64,000 bases of DNA, taken from positions 50,558,750-50,622,749 of the forward strand of contig CM049318.1 of NCBI GenBank assembly GCA_026874595.1. Direction: 5' to 3'. Below, piece by piece: positions 35,534 to 45,862 of the stretch; within the stretch, counting starts at the first letter, position 1; each line of letters starts with the position of its first letter. A program made the position numbers and the translations under genes. The notes beneath the pieces are model-generated. The model was not told where the DNA came from, did not search any database, and saw nothing but the letters and a program-made list of their open reading frames with translations. This DNA is from Sipunculus nudus (lineage: Eukaryota > Annelida > Sipuncula > Golfingiida > Sipunculidae).

Positions 35534-36144
35534 TTGTCCCACGGCCCACTAGGCAGACACCCTTTCAAGATGGCGGCGTTTGTTTACAACAGTGCCTTGA
35601 TGCTCAGGGCTTCTGAGACTCGCAGGCTCGAGGAACACTTGCAGAAATTTCCTAAACCTCCATTAAGATCAAACTTTGGATTTGACGAGGATATAGTCAG
35701 CATACAAGTCCATGGTATGGGTGGTCGGGTAGTATCAGATGTTCGAAAACATGATATGTGGAGAGTAAAAGAGTTGCAACTGGATGTTGTTATATTAGCT
35801 GTGGGCAGGAATAACCTCTCAGCGGAAGGTCTCGGAGGCAGGCCAGAGGTATTTGGCTATAACTTATCCCTCCTGGCAGAGTATATTCACCGCAAACTCT
35901 TGGTTGCCAGGGTATTTGTTTCTTCTTTCGACCCCAATTTCCTTTCATTCTGCGAAAGGAATTACCCCTAATACTACCAACACAGGATTGATATAGCAAA
36001 TAGATACTTACATGTGTTTTTAAGTGACACGTCTTATGCCACTTTCTGGGACAATTCCAAACACTTTAAATGGGGTCCTTACCTATTTGGCCCTGATGGC
36101 GTACACTATAACTTGACAGGTATCAAGTGCTGGTGCAAGAGTTA
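35534..36144 (+). pseudogene. YR retroelement D: SGNH-hydrolase-like protein
   Basis: One frame runs from the ATG at 35534 (a second ATG at 35570 also fits) to TAA at 36142-36144 with a single in-frame stop at 35969-35971. It resembles SGNH/GDSL esterases: block V is PDGVHYN (about 36091-36112), with the Asp and His of the catalytic set. Block III, GGND in element E, here reads GRNN; and the block I serine motif (GDS in element E) reads YNSALM. This copy is probably inactive. Colinear similarity to 55388-55994 is strong (GRPEVFGYNLSLLAEYIH against GRPEVIGNQLLMLAEYLH). The repeat array that follows it continues beyond element C up to the gag at 50345, which places it in element D. Confidence 0.75.
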
Positions 36145-36289
36145 AAGGGTCTGCCTTGTTCAGGCTCTTAGAAATCAGATGTAAGATGATGTTACTTGTG
36201 ACAGTCACAATGGCTAATGTTGCAAATATCTCTGTACCTGTAGCTATGATGCCATATCATCTTATGCCAAGATATTTATGTTCTAAAGA

Positions 36290-36525
36290 AAAGATGTCAC
36301 TCGGGCCATCACTAGATACAGATATAATCATAGCTGAACAAAATATGCCAAGAAAGGTCATGGTTTATAACACAGAGAAAAATATGCCAAAAAGGCCACT
36401 GGTACATTGGAGATAATATGGGATATAAGATGTCATGAAGGCCACAGTGCAGATGATCTATGTGTGGTGAGCCACAGTACATGTATCCAAACAAAATCAA
36501 TGGTAAAAGATGCCAAGAAAATGTT
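36290..36525 (+). repeat. Element D spaced repeat array, left part
   Basis: Degenerate copies of AAAGATGCCATGAAGGCCAC occur near 36293, 36345, 36378, 36424 and 36505. The array is cut by element C and resumes at 50200-50280 with AAAAGATATGTCAGGCAGACC and AAAGATGCCATGAGGGTCAC. Between the array and element C (36526-36618) there is only AT-rich sequence and a C tract. Confidence 0.65.
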
Positions 36526-36618
36526 AATGATTAAGTAGCTGGTGTCATTACTGCCCCCCCCCCTTTTAAAATTCACAAATATGCAGGGCCACTTCTGTTA
36601 AACTTATTCACCAGTTCT

Positions 36619-36847
36619 AATTACTCTATGATGACCAGTCATAGTACTTTATGCAGAACAACCGGAACTTTACCTGAATGAGTACTATTATTACACCCTT
36701 GTTATTGATTCGGAAGCGAGGCTTCTCCTTCCTGCGGTCCCCTCAGGTCAACCAATCCAGTGACGCAGATAGTCATGTGATCAAGCACATGACGCACAAC
36801 CCCTTTAATTCATATCACCGCTAGCTAATGGTCAACATCGACTGAAA
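36619..36847 (+). repeat. Element C split direct repeat, A1
   Basis: Starts AATTACTCTATGATGACCAG and ends near GGTCAACATCGACTGAAAA. It is about 85% identical by eye to 49322-49578 (A2), with a 20-odd-base gap near 36788. Together with B1 and B2 this is the A1 - ORFs - B1 - A2 - B2 layout of Ngaro and PAT elements. TTTAATTCATATCACC near its end may be the promoter zone. Confidence 0.8.
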
Positions 36848-39000
36848 AGCGATCCCCCTATTCCTCCCCAGTTCCTGCTTCACCAGCACTGACTAGGGCT
36901 AAAAAGCCACACTGCACTCTCACAGCTACAACACAGTAGTGGTCGGAGTTGGTTCCTTTTTTATAATCGATCATCGGTTTGGGCAAACCAATCAATGATC
37001 GATTATTAATCGGTTCAGACAAATATAAAGAAATGTGCAAATATCTGTGAAACTGTACTCTCTTAACCCAGCCCGCATATCTTAGTAATTCCAACTGACG
37101 AAAAGAAGTTTTTTGCCTTTTTTATATATTCCTATTATTACTACGATATGCTATCCAAAGTTTCATTTTAATTAATTACAATAATCAAAAATTAAACCAC
37201 AGTCCAGGTCATCTACTTGCTTGCCCTCATGAATACTCCTGCGTATCATGTTAACTTCACCACCAGCAAGGACTTTCATTTTATAACAATTATGATGACT
37301 GCCGACTTGCATACTGGTTAAACAGGCCTGCCAGAAAAATGACATGCCCATATAATTTCAGGTAAAAATTTAAAAAAAAGTACTTGAAAGCTAAAAATAT
37401 AATTACTCATGCCGCTGCGGCACCTGCCATCAGTTGAGCAGATTATTTCTCAAATTCTGCATATAGACCTGGAGAATGATGGAGCATTTTAATGCCATAC
37501 CGCCAATATTTTGAAATGAAAACGCTCTGCTAATTCTGCAGCTCCCTGCCATTACACGGAGGTTTAATAAGTCCTCTGTGTTCTCATCTACTCAGTTATA
37601 TACGGAGGTTATTTGGGAACACAGACTCATTATATGAAGCGCGGAATGTTGTAAGAAATGGAAGTATAATTTTTTCCTACAGAAAGACATTCTGGTAAAA
37701 ACAATCATGAGTATGATGTAATTGATAGTTGCCTTTGGTAATCAAGCGCTTGAAAGTGGCAGCAAACCGACTGACTATTGAAAAAACTCAATGATCGGCC
37801 CACCACTACAACACAGCCTGCAGTTGCGGAGCCGGTGCTTCCATCAAGTTCATCGAACTACTCCCTGGCACATCCAACAGTGGTCCAGCACACAACAGAG
37901 TCAACTGCTCCTTCACTGAACCTGACCGAGTCAGTTCATCAATTGCAGGCACACTTGCCTAACACCGTGCATTACGAATCTGAACAATATTCTGCATTGT
38001 CATCGCTATTCCGCCCTGTATCAACACCAGTCAGACCAGGACCGTCCCAGCCATTCAATGATTTTACCCATACACAAACAACACAGAACAGCTCAGCAAA
38101 CTTTATGTCGCCAACATTTCCGCATTCCATGGCAGAACTGATTAACGACATCTTGGATGCCAGGGGCATTGCAAGGCCTACCAAGCAAACAACCGCCATC
38201 AGTGTTCACCCTAACACTCAGCCAAGGGTTACAGACCAGCCCCCTGGAACCAGCAGCACACAAGACTAATACTCGAGTACAGTCTCACACTCTGTCAGGA
38301 TCCGCGCAAGCCAGGGACTCAGCTGTTTATGCTTCATCATCATTGACTAATACCTTAGCCATTACAGTTACTAACCTAGGCTCTGCATATGTTCACCCCA
38401 GCACTCAAGACAAGGTACAATTGCATATAGCAGAATCAACACTCAACACATTAGACAGTGAGTCATAGGGGGGTTCTCTGGATAGCAATCACTATGATAC
38501 AATTTATGCAGGGGTATCTAGGCGAGATAGAGAGGATATACTCTGCCGCAAATTCTTTGACTTAGGGAGACTCCTCAACGATGATTTGAACAAAAGTTTT
38601 GACCAGGATAGGGAATATGATTTGACTTTTTCTCTTTTGACAAATACACTGCCCAAATTCCAAGCCAGGGAAAAAACCAAAACCATTTCCTCTCTCTTTG
38701 GTTGGGTTGCAGCATACACAAAGTATGCATACATTAGGTCAGCCTCCTACCCAAACGAGGCCCTCGGTTTGTCGAGGCATCAGCACAATGTCTGTAGGCT
38801 TCATTTCACATACAGAAATTCCAAATCTTTGCTCCATTATGATGTTGCTTGCAAACAGCACTGGGCCAACTGTTCTTCCTTCAGCTTTGGCCAGCCCCTT
38901 GATGGGCTTATGACAGAAATTAATCACTAAGGGGCACTGGACTGTAATCGGCCCTTTTGGGTTCCAAACCAATCCCCACAATCTAAAAGTACTGCACATC
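36848..39000 (+). pseudogene. YR retroelement C: gag, split by an hAT-like element
   Basis: A Ser/Thr/Pro-rich frame is open on the left of the hAT-like insertion (to 36936) and continues in frame on the right when one target-site copy is counted (37817 on, to 38269). The central part follows in other frames. The Gag core is at about 38690-38890: GWVAAYTKYAYIRSASYPNE and YDVACKQHWANC, equivalent to WTDALIVYTAVY and YYDKEFRK in element D. A zinc-finger region is not obvious. No ATG fits the normal gag start, so translation start is unclear. Confidence 0.65.
36937..37808. mobile_element. hAT-like non-autonomous transposon (872 bp)
   Basis: Terminal inverted repeats are TAGTGGTCGG at the left and CCCACCACTA at the right, 9 of 10 matching. 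The element is flanked by a perfect 8-bp duplication CAACACAG (36929-36936 and 37809-37816), the length typical of hAT elements. Just inside the left end ATAATCGATCAT pairs with ATGATCGATTAT (about 36962-37005), with an inner GGTTTG/CAAACC stem. No transposase is encoded. Removing it with one duplication copy rejoins an open gag frame. Confidence 0.88.
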
Positions 39001-39107
39001 CAGACACATGCACAACCAAGTATCCCAGGGGGATTCTGCTTTAGCTACTAAAAACACGGAAAATGTCTCAACTGACAGCCATGTAGGTTCAGTCACACCT
39101 GTTTTGC

Positions 39108-39692
39108 ATGCATGCAGGTTGGGTAACCCTGCGACAATTCCCATTCAGTCTGTCTGATCAATCAAACAAGATATTCCCCCCTCACAGAATCTCAGACCCT
39201 CCCCAGGACCAACTCCAATCAGGGCAGCAAAACGGCGATTCCCCTTACATCATCGATGGGTTCATCAATGGTTTCAAATTAAACCATTCAGTCAACTTTC
39301 ATTTTTCGGAATACAACAACCATCCTTCGGCTATTTCCAACCCTACTATACTACAGGAAAAATTCAGAAAGAACTGTCTAATGGTAGAAATGCAGGTCCT
39401 TTTCAGTCCCCCCCCCCCCTTCAAACAATTCCAAGTGTCCCCCCTAGGTCTGGTGCCAAAAGAAGATAATAAATTTAGGCTGAAACATAACCTGTCCTAC
39501 CCCGCTGGTAACTGTGTCAATACAGGCATTGATAAGGAATTCACTCAGGTACAGTTTCAGATGCTAGATACCTGTATTAATATACTACAGTCAATGGGGA
39601 GCCCTCGTTTTCAAAGCAGACATTGAGAATGCTTTCAGACTCATCCCAATATCACCTGAAGATCATCATCTTTTAGGCTTTAGGGTAGAGGG
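39108..39692 (+). pseudogene. YR retroelement C: RT, 5' part
   Basis: The frame contains YIIDGFINGFKLN, FQVSPLGLVPKEDNKFRL and LSYPAGNCVN, the N-terminal region of this RT family. Near 39600 the reading changes frame, then gives the first catalytic block FKADIENAFRLIPIS (39610-39655) and LLGFRVEG. The frame is then interrupted by an insertion at 39693 and resumes at 41075. Confidence 0.82.
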
Positions 39693-40288
39693 TGTAAATG
39701 TCCATACATCAGTTTGTTGATTGCCAGTTATGTATTGTTTTTAGTGCTGCCATCTAGTATCCACTGTTGAAACTAAAATACGATCGGGTGGGGTAATGTT
39801 TCACCCTCCGAAGCCAAGCCACGAATGGTATGGTAATGTCCTTTTGCAGGGTAACATAGTTCTAATTTTACATGCATGGTTTAAGTTTTTCTTGTGTAAT
39901 CTGCTGTATCAGAGTATTTCAGCTTTGCAAGCGTCACGTGATAATTTCTTATCATAATAGGTTTTAATATTGTATAAGTTGTCAGCTATACGTCTATCCT
40001 TTCACGTAGTTCGCCTTAATATATTCGTAAGAGTTGACAGTAACAAGGCCTCACAAAAGAAAAGTTGACACGTCGAAGATCAGAGAATAGAACGCAAATA
40101 ATGCAAAATTAGCTCCCTTGACAAGGTGAACCGAGGTACGTTATGTTCATTGTTACATATGGTCAATGAAAATGAACATATTTGTAATATGTAGCCTTTT
40201 ATTAACTTTGTTTTATTGTTAGTTGTTCGTCCATGAACCCATAGCACATCAATAGGGTGTGGTTTGTCATTCTCCGTTCTTTAAGTAA

Positions 40289-40377
<89 letters not shown>

Positions 40378-41069
40378 TTCATCGTGTTGTGAGCTCTTGT
40401 AAGGCTAGCGATGTACTAAACTCATGTATTTTGGTATTAATGTATTTAGTTATATTTGTTATTGTTGTAACAAGACGCAAGGCAAAAATAGTCATTACCC
40501 GGTACGCGCACGAAAAAGCATTTATGCCAGTTTAGTCATTCGTTGTGTAACCAGATGTCAGCACTAACGTTCTATATGGATATTTGAAATCTAGTCAGTC
40601 AGTCTGCCACCAGATGTCAGCACAAGTCTGCACATTTCTAGAGACAATAACATGGACAGAGTATTATTGTAAGAAAGTAACAAATTGATTCATTGTTTGC
40701 TAATATCTTAATTTTGTGTATTTGATCATTTTAATTCAACTTTGTGAAATTTGCTGTTCATCAGTCAGTATTACTAAGTTTATATCACCACTCATACATA
40801 TTTTATTTGTATGATGAATCACAATAATGCTGTAAATTTTAAATAATGTTCTCAGTAAAAATATGATATCAAACAGTCAAGGTAAATGGTAAAATTAATC
40901 AGCAGTTCCATTTATTATGTCACTTTTCTTATTTGTCTTGTATTAGTCCTTATTAGTGTTTTTGTTTGTTTGTGTAGTTTCACGGTGTAAGAAGAGTCAA
41001 GATTTGTAAAGAAAAGAAATAAACACCTGTACGAACTCTAAGCCTTAGTCATGTCATGGGGCAGCTACA
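39693..41069. mobile_element. Probable solo LTR (1377 bp)
   Basis: The insert begins TGTAAATGTCC and ends GGGGCAGCTACA, the TG...CA ends of retroviral-type LTRs, and is flanked by a 5-bp duplication GAGGG (39688-39692 and 41070-41074). Cutting it out with one duplication copy changes the frame by exactly what is needed to join FRVEG to YYYDKCLPMGC of the RT. AATAAA lies at about 41018. A (TA)n microsatellite occupies 40293-40372. No internal genes are present, hence solo LTR; the LTR family is unknown. Confidence 0.75.
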
Positions 41070-41590
41070 GAGGGTACTTATTATTATGACAAATGCCTTC
41101 CCATGGGGTGCTCTGCTTCTTGCAAAATTTTTGAATCTCTCTCAAATTCTCTTCAATGGATCCTTGAAAATAAGTTGGGTGTGCAACACATGGCCCACAT
41201 TTTAGATGATTTCATGTTCTTTGGCCCAGAAAATTCATCCACCTGTTCAAATTCTCTCATTTCATTTCTTCAACTGGCCAATATGATCAATCTTTCCAAA
41301 ACAGTCAACCCTTGTACCACAGCTGTGTTATTTGGTATAGAAATAGACACACTAAAAGGGGAAATGCACCTGCCACGGGATAAACTACAGAAAACCTGTG
41401 CTTCCGGGTCGAGCCTTCATGAGGCGACTTTATGACATGTTTAGATACAAATCCAGTTAAGCTCCTCCCCATTGGGTCCGCATTACTTCTGAAGCAAGAA
41501 AAGACCTTGTGGCATGGAATGCCTTCCTACAGGAATTCAATGTTAAACAATTCTTTGTAAACCGACAATGGCTTTCTTCAGGGGACATAG
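41070..41590 (+). pseudogene. YR retroelement C: RT, 3' part
   Basis: Starts at the end of the insertion with YYYDKCLPMGCSASCKIFE, then the second catalytic block HILDDFMFFG (about 41190-41222) with both Asp residues, then ISFLQLANMINLSKTV. The frame stops at 41435. The conserved GRAFMRRLYDMF block is read in another frame at about 41400-41440. Confidence 0.82.
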
Positions 41591-41950
41591 AATTGTACAC
41601 AGATCCCTAAATTAGGGTTTGCAGGGGTACACAAAAGCCACTGGTTTTGTGGGGCCTGGCCTGAAAATTGGAAAAATGAGAACATAGCTTACCTAGAACT
41701 TTATCCAATAGTCATTGCTGTTGAAATTTGGGGTCATTTGTGGAGAAACCACTGTATTGTATTTCGCTGTGATAACATGGGCATTGTGCATTGCATCAAT
41801 CGACAAAGTTCACAGGATCAACTTATCATGACACAAGTTCTAGCTTGTCTCCATTTTAACTTAATCTTCTGTGCTTCACATGTTCCTGGTGCCATAAACA
41901 CTGTAGCTGACTGTCTCTCTTGTTTAGAGCTGCTGGCAGCCAAACAAGCA
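41591..41950 (+). pseudogene. YR retroelement C: RNase H
   Basis: ELYTDP (about 41590-41608) carries the first Asp, then a stop. The next block YLELYPIVIAVEIWG (about 41690-41735) has the Glu, and FRCDNMGIVHCINR (about 41763-41805) the second Asp. The C-terminal HVPGAINTVADCLS matches the equivalent HIAGKMNSAADELS of element E. Confidence 0.8.
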
Positions 41951-42880
41951 GCACCACATCTTGCTGCCACCCCAACAACAATCCCCAGTCATCTGCTGCT
42001 GACACCTTAGCCGCCCAGGTTTCTTCTCTACTTCCTGATAGTTTAGCTCCCAGTACCAGGCGAGCATATGGCAAAGCCCTGCAGAGCTTCCATGCCTTTT
42101 GCCTGCAATTAAATGCCTCTATACTCCCATGCAATCTTAACACTCTGGTCCGTTTCATTTTGCATCAACACAATATCAAAGGACTGGCACATTCCACAAT
42201 TAGCACTCAGTTGTCAGCTATAAATTTTGTACATAGAGTAACAGGCTTTCATGCACCATCAGACTCATTTATCATTAAAAAATGCTTGTGGGTCTGCAAA
42301 AAAGTGATAACTGGCGGGCCAATCGCCTCCCAATTTCCTTAGACTTGCTCCAAAAGATGGTTTTAGCCAAGCCCACACTTTTCCTGGACTACTATCTGTG
42401 CAAATTGTTAAGGCAATGTTCTTATTGGCATTTCATGCCTTTTTGCGCGTTGGGGAAATTACTTCTTCTGGAAACACCACAGGGAAAAACATAATGGCCA
42501 GTGATGTCATAAAAGTAAGGGATAACTACCATATCACACTCTCCAGATATAAACATGCACCACTGGACCTTTCACCCTTCTGTCCTGTTACAGCATTGTC
42601 TGCCTTCCTTGCCCTCAGACCCAAATGTCATGGCCCTCTTTTCATTTTCGCAGACCACACCCCCATTTCCCGTCCCTTTTTCAAATCTTGTATGGATAAG
42701 ATCCTTTAGTCCATAGGCTGTTTGTCCCCCCATATAAACTGTCATAGCTTTCGAATAGGTGCAGCTTCCAATACAGCTTCAGTGGGTATTTAAAACGACA
42801 TGATTATGCGCATGGGGAGGTGGAAGGCTAGGGCATTTCTGAAATATATTCGCCTCCCTCTACTCCAGTGTAACCTGTAA
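41951..42880 (+). pseudogene. YR retroelement C: tyrosine recombinase
   Basis: The N-terminal domain is in the frame from about 41995 (SLAPSTRRAYGKALQSFHAF) to 42342. A frameshift near 42350-42400 leads to the catalytic domain: FLRVGEIT with the first Arg (about 42431-42455), then one stop at 42707-42709, CHSFRIGAAS with His and Arg (about 42740-42770), MGRWKARAFLKYIRL with Trp and Tyr (about 42812-42858). All catalytic residues survive, although two breaks are present. The gene product would integrate the circular cDNA. Confidence 0.85.
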
Positions 42881-42892
42881 ATCTAGCAATTT

Positions 42893-43412
42893 AAGGGATT
42901 CAGAATGTGACGGGTTCTGACTAAAATGCTCGTCCCATTCCCCAACATAACTTGGTTAAAGGGATTCAGAATTTTGACTTGTCTTTATTTGTTTACCTTT
43001 TTCTATGCCTGTAATGTCTGTCACGCTGAAGTACAAACAAGTCAAACACCCACTTTTTCCCATATAAAAAAGGATTCAGAATATGACTGGTCCTTATCTA
43101 TCCAACTACAAGTCATACACTTACTTGATTCCCAATTTTACAAGGATTCAGAATGTGACTGGTCCTTATTTGTCCCAATATAAGTCAAACACCTACCCCA
43201 TACACATTTTTCAAGAAGATTCAGAATGGATTGTTCCTTATCTGCGAACCACCAACTAGACCCCATTTCCTATTAAAGACTCAAATCTCAAGGGTCCTCA
43301 TGTGCTTACCCCTATCTATTATGTTAAAACGTCCCTGAAGTGTCCATCCCAAAATTAGTAATACTTCAGAATAACTATCGATATACAAGGATGCAGAACG
43401 TGTCTGGTCCTT
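42893..43412 (+). repeat. Spaced repeat array behind element C
   Basis: Seven copies of a ~29-base unit start near 42893, 42958, 43069, 43141, 43213, 43275 and 43386. The core is AAGGATTCAGAATGTGAC followed by TGGTCCTTATCT. The AAGGA start and TCCTT end are complementary, so each copy can form a short stem. Linkers of 30-80 bases are unrelated. The 3' copies are more diverged. Confidence 0.85.
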
Positions 43413-43507
43413 GTCTGTCAACTCATTACATTTCCCCTGAGTGACTCCCCATCACAACTATTCACATTTTCGCTATGTATTAATATTTTGCTTTGGTGGG
43501 CTATGGC

Positions 43508-44074
43508 GTTCTTTGATCCCCACAAGCAACTAATTTTAATTCCAATTGTATATATAATTAACAAAAGGTTTTTCAAACTGGGATATCAGAGTACACTTCA
43601 TTTATCAATGTCATGCCTGTAATTTTTCTGTGAATATGTTGCTTTTAAGACATCTGTCACTTTGTACAGCTAGGTAGATAGTGCACACATTGCTACCCTC
43701 TATCAGGTTAGGTATCCACTATTTCTATAGTTCACATTTTACTACCTTGTATGATTCTATATTTAATTTAAATCATGGGTAAATTGTACGGACTATACTA
43801 GAATTCAGACAGCTTTCAAAGATTATTCATAATATCCAGTAGTATTTACACTTAATTCCTAAATCTCATTCTTACATCAGAAATAGTCATTCCTATTGTA
43901 CTTCAGAGTACAATACCTAGGTTTCTCTTTTCTGAGATATTTGTTAACATTACATTAGTGTGTTATCTTTTATTCTGTCTTTTGATGTCTGTATGATAAT
44001 TTGTTTCTTTCGTCGTAATAATAAACGGCATATAATCATCTATCATGTGTTGGCGTTTTGCATGTGTCTGCCTA
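43508..44074 (+). repeat. Element C split direct repeat, B1
   Basis: From GTTCTTTGATCCCCA to CATGTGTCTGCCTA. It is about 94% identical by eye to 49647-50199 (B2). AATAAA at 44020-44025 is a plausible poly(A) signal. The region 43413-43507 before it is unremarkable. Confidence 0.85.
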
Positions 44075-44347
44075 AATTCTACCTTATCATACAGCATGAT
44101 GGATCCCGCGAGATTGCGCATGCGCACTGGAAGCATCATGTTGTATGCCTACTGAGGAAGCAATCAGTCGACATTTTTGATAACCGGAGTTCTATCGTGT
44201 TTTATCACAGGATTTTCATTAATTTGTGAGCCATCCATCACGTGATCCTATCACAAGAAACCAGTCATCCTTTGGAAGAGTTTATTTCAAGTTTGCTATC
44301 CTCACACTGGGCGTAACGCCTTTTTTGGTGTTGAGTGAAGCTGGACT

Positions 44348-45848
44348 GTGCTGGCCGTAATGGCTTCACCAGGCACAGGGCGTGACCCAGAAATGACCGG
44401 CAACGTTGTTTTGCCAAAAACCACCAGTAACACGGCAAGTGTTGCGTATAAGTTGGCGCCATTCCACAGTTTCAGTGGAAATGAACTTGGGGATCCACGT
44501 CACGAAAAGACGCCGTCAAAACTGAACAGCAATCACAGAAACACGGCAGATAACACAAGCTATGATACTTGCGATCATGCTGAAAGCCCGAGAAGATCAA
44601 GAGGAAATCATGATAGCTCAAAGAACAAGGAGTGGTCCTCCAGCACTTCTAGTTCTAGAAGTCATTCTAGCAGAAGCTCAGGGAGCAGCAGCAGCAGTTC
44701 ACGTAAGAGCAGTAGTGAAAAGTCATGGGAAAAAAGTTTGAGGTCCATGCAAGAGCAACTAAACAGCATCACTACCAGCCTGGCTCACGTGACCCCCATT
44801 GTCACGGAGCTAAAAGCAGCGTACGATAACGCACTGACTGAGCAAAACCATGACACTAATGATCTGGGATGTAGGTCACCCGAACTAAGTGATGGAGAGA
44901 TTGAGGAAAGCGATACCAGGGAACAGGTTTCTCTGTTTTCACATCTGGTGCCGACCAACCCGTTACCCATGCATAGTCATGAGGACGATGACCACCAGGG
45001 GCCAGGGCCTTCCCCCATGCATCTTAATGGGCCAGCTGACCCAGTGACCTCAGGCGTCGGAGGCCAAAACAATAACAGACAAGATGGCGGCACTGACAGC
45101 TCGCGGTTTGACAATGATAGTTTGGCAAAACTCGCTAATAAACCAGAACCGGACGGCCCTGAAATTGATCCCAAGCTTGCAGCAGCGGTCACGGATCTGC
45201 TACAGCTTGGTATGAACCAAACCCAGAAAAGCACGAAGCTTGAAAATATCAAGAGGCCCGCCAACTGCACCAGACTGGACGTCGTCTCGGTAAATCCTGG
45301 ACTGTTTCAGACCTTCTCTAAAGAAGCCAAACAGATGACATAATGTTACAGAAAATTCAGAAGTCTTTTCTGAAAGGCTTGACCCTACTGGTTCGTCTCA
45401 AAAATGACATCGGGAAGGCAGATAAGGAACAAATCGCAGAGAGCCTAGATGAAGCCATCGCTCTCATAGCAGACGGCTCTCATGAGCTGGACTTGAGGAG
45501 ACGCGTGCTCCTTAAACCGGGACTTAAACCGCAGTTCAAGTCGCCCACCAGTGAGAAACAACCAGTCACTAATTTGCTGTTTGGTGAGGACTTGGACAAA
45601 ACTGTGGACGAACTCAACAAGTCACATAAAGTGACAGCAACTGTGACATGAGCAAACGGAAATTCGGCCAAAGCCAGGACCCTCCAATTTTCAAGTTTCC
45701 TTTTTTAGGGCGACCACCAGCGCACGGGGGCAGAGTACCCAGCCAAAGCAGCTACAGGGGCCGACCAAACCACAACAAACACAAGTTCCAACAAGGCCCT
45801 CGCCCCCAGCCGAAAGGCCAAAAGGGCTACCAGTCATTCAGCCGTTAA
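44348..45848 (+). pseudogene. DIRS element: gag in three overlapping frames
   Basis: Three frames follow each other. 44348-45343 is Ser/Asp-rich with a long serine run (about 44640-44720) and a coiled stretch (SMQEQLNSITTSLAHVTPI). 45343-45651 holds the conserved DIRS Gag core (LRRRVLLKPGLKPQFK and NLLFGEDLDKTVDELNK). 45648-45848 is basic (SYRGRPNHNKHKFQQG) and would bind RNA. The junctions are exact stop-start overlaps: TAATG at 45341-45345 and ATGA at 45648-45651. In relatives this is one protein, so the simplest view is two single-base indels. Translational coupling is less likely but possible. The start at 44360 is an ATG in the same frame as 44348 and may be the true one. Confidence 0.8.
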
Positions 45849-45862
45849 ATGACAGTGATCAC

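Noticed and set aside
36156-36416. 86-codon frame after the SGNH gene
   Set aside because: It lies in the short-repeat array of element D, and its repeated Met-Pro text reflects the repeat.
40257-40535. Frame rich in alternating Ile and Tyr
   Set aside because: It is a translation of the (TA)n microsatellite inside the solo LTR; no real protein.
45341-45345. Programmed frameshift in DIRS gag
   Set aside because: No canonical slippery heptamer is visible at the junction; an indel is simpler, though the overlap is kept as a finding.
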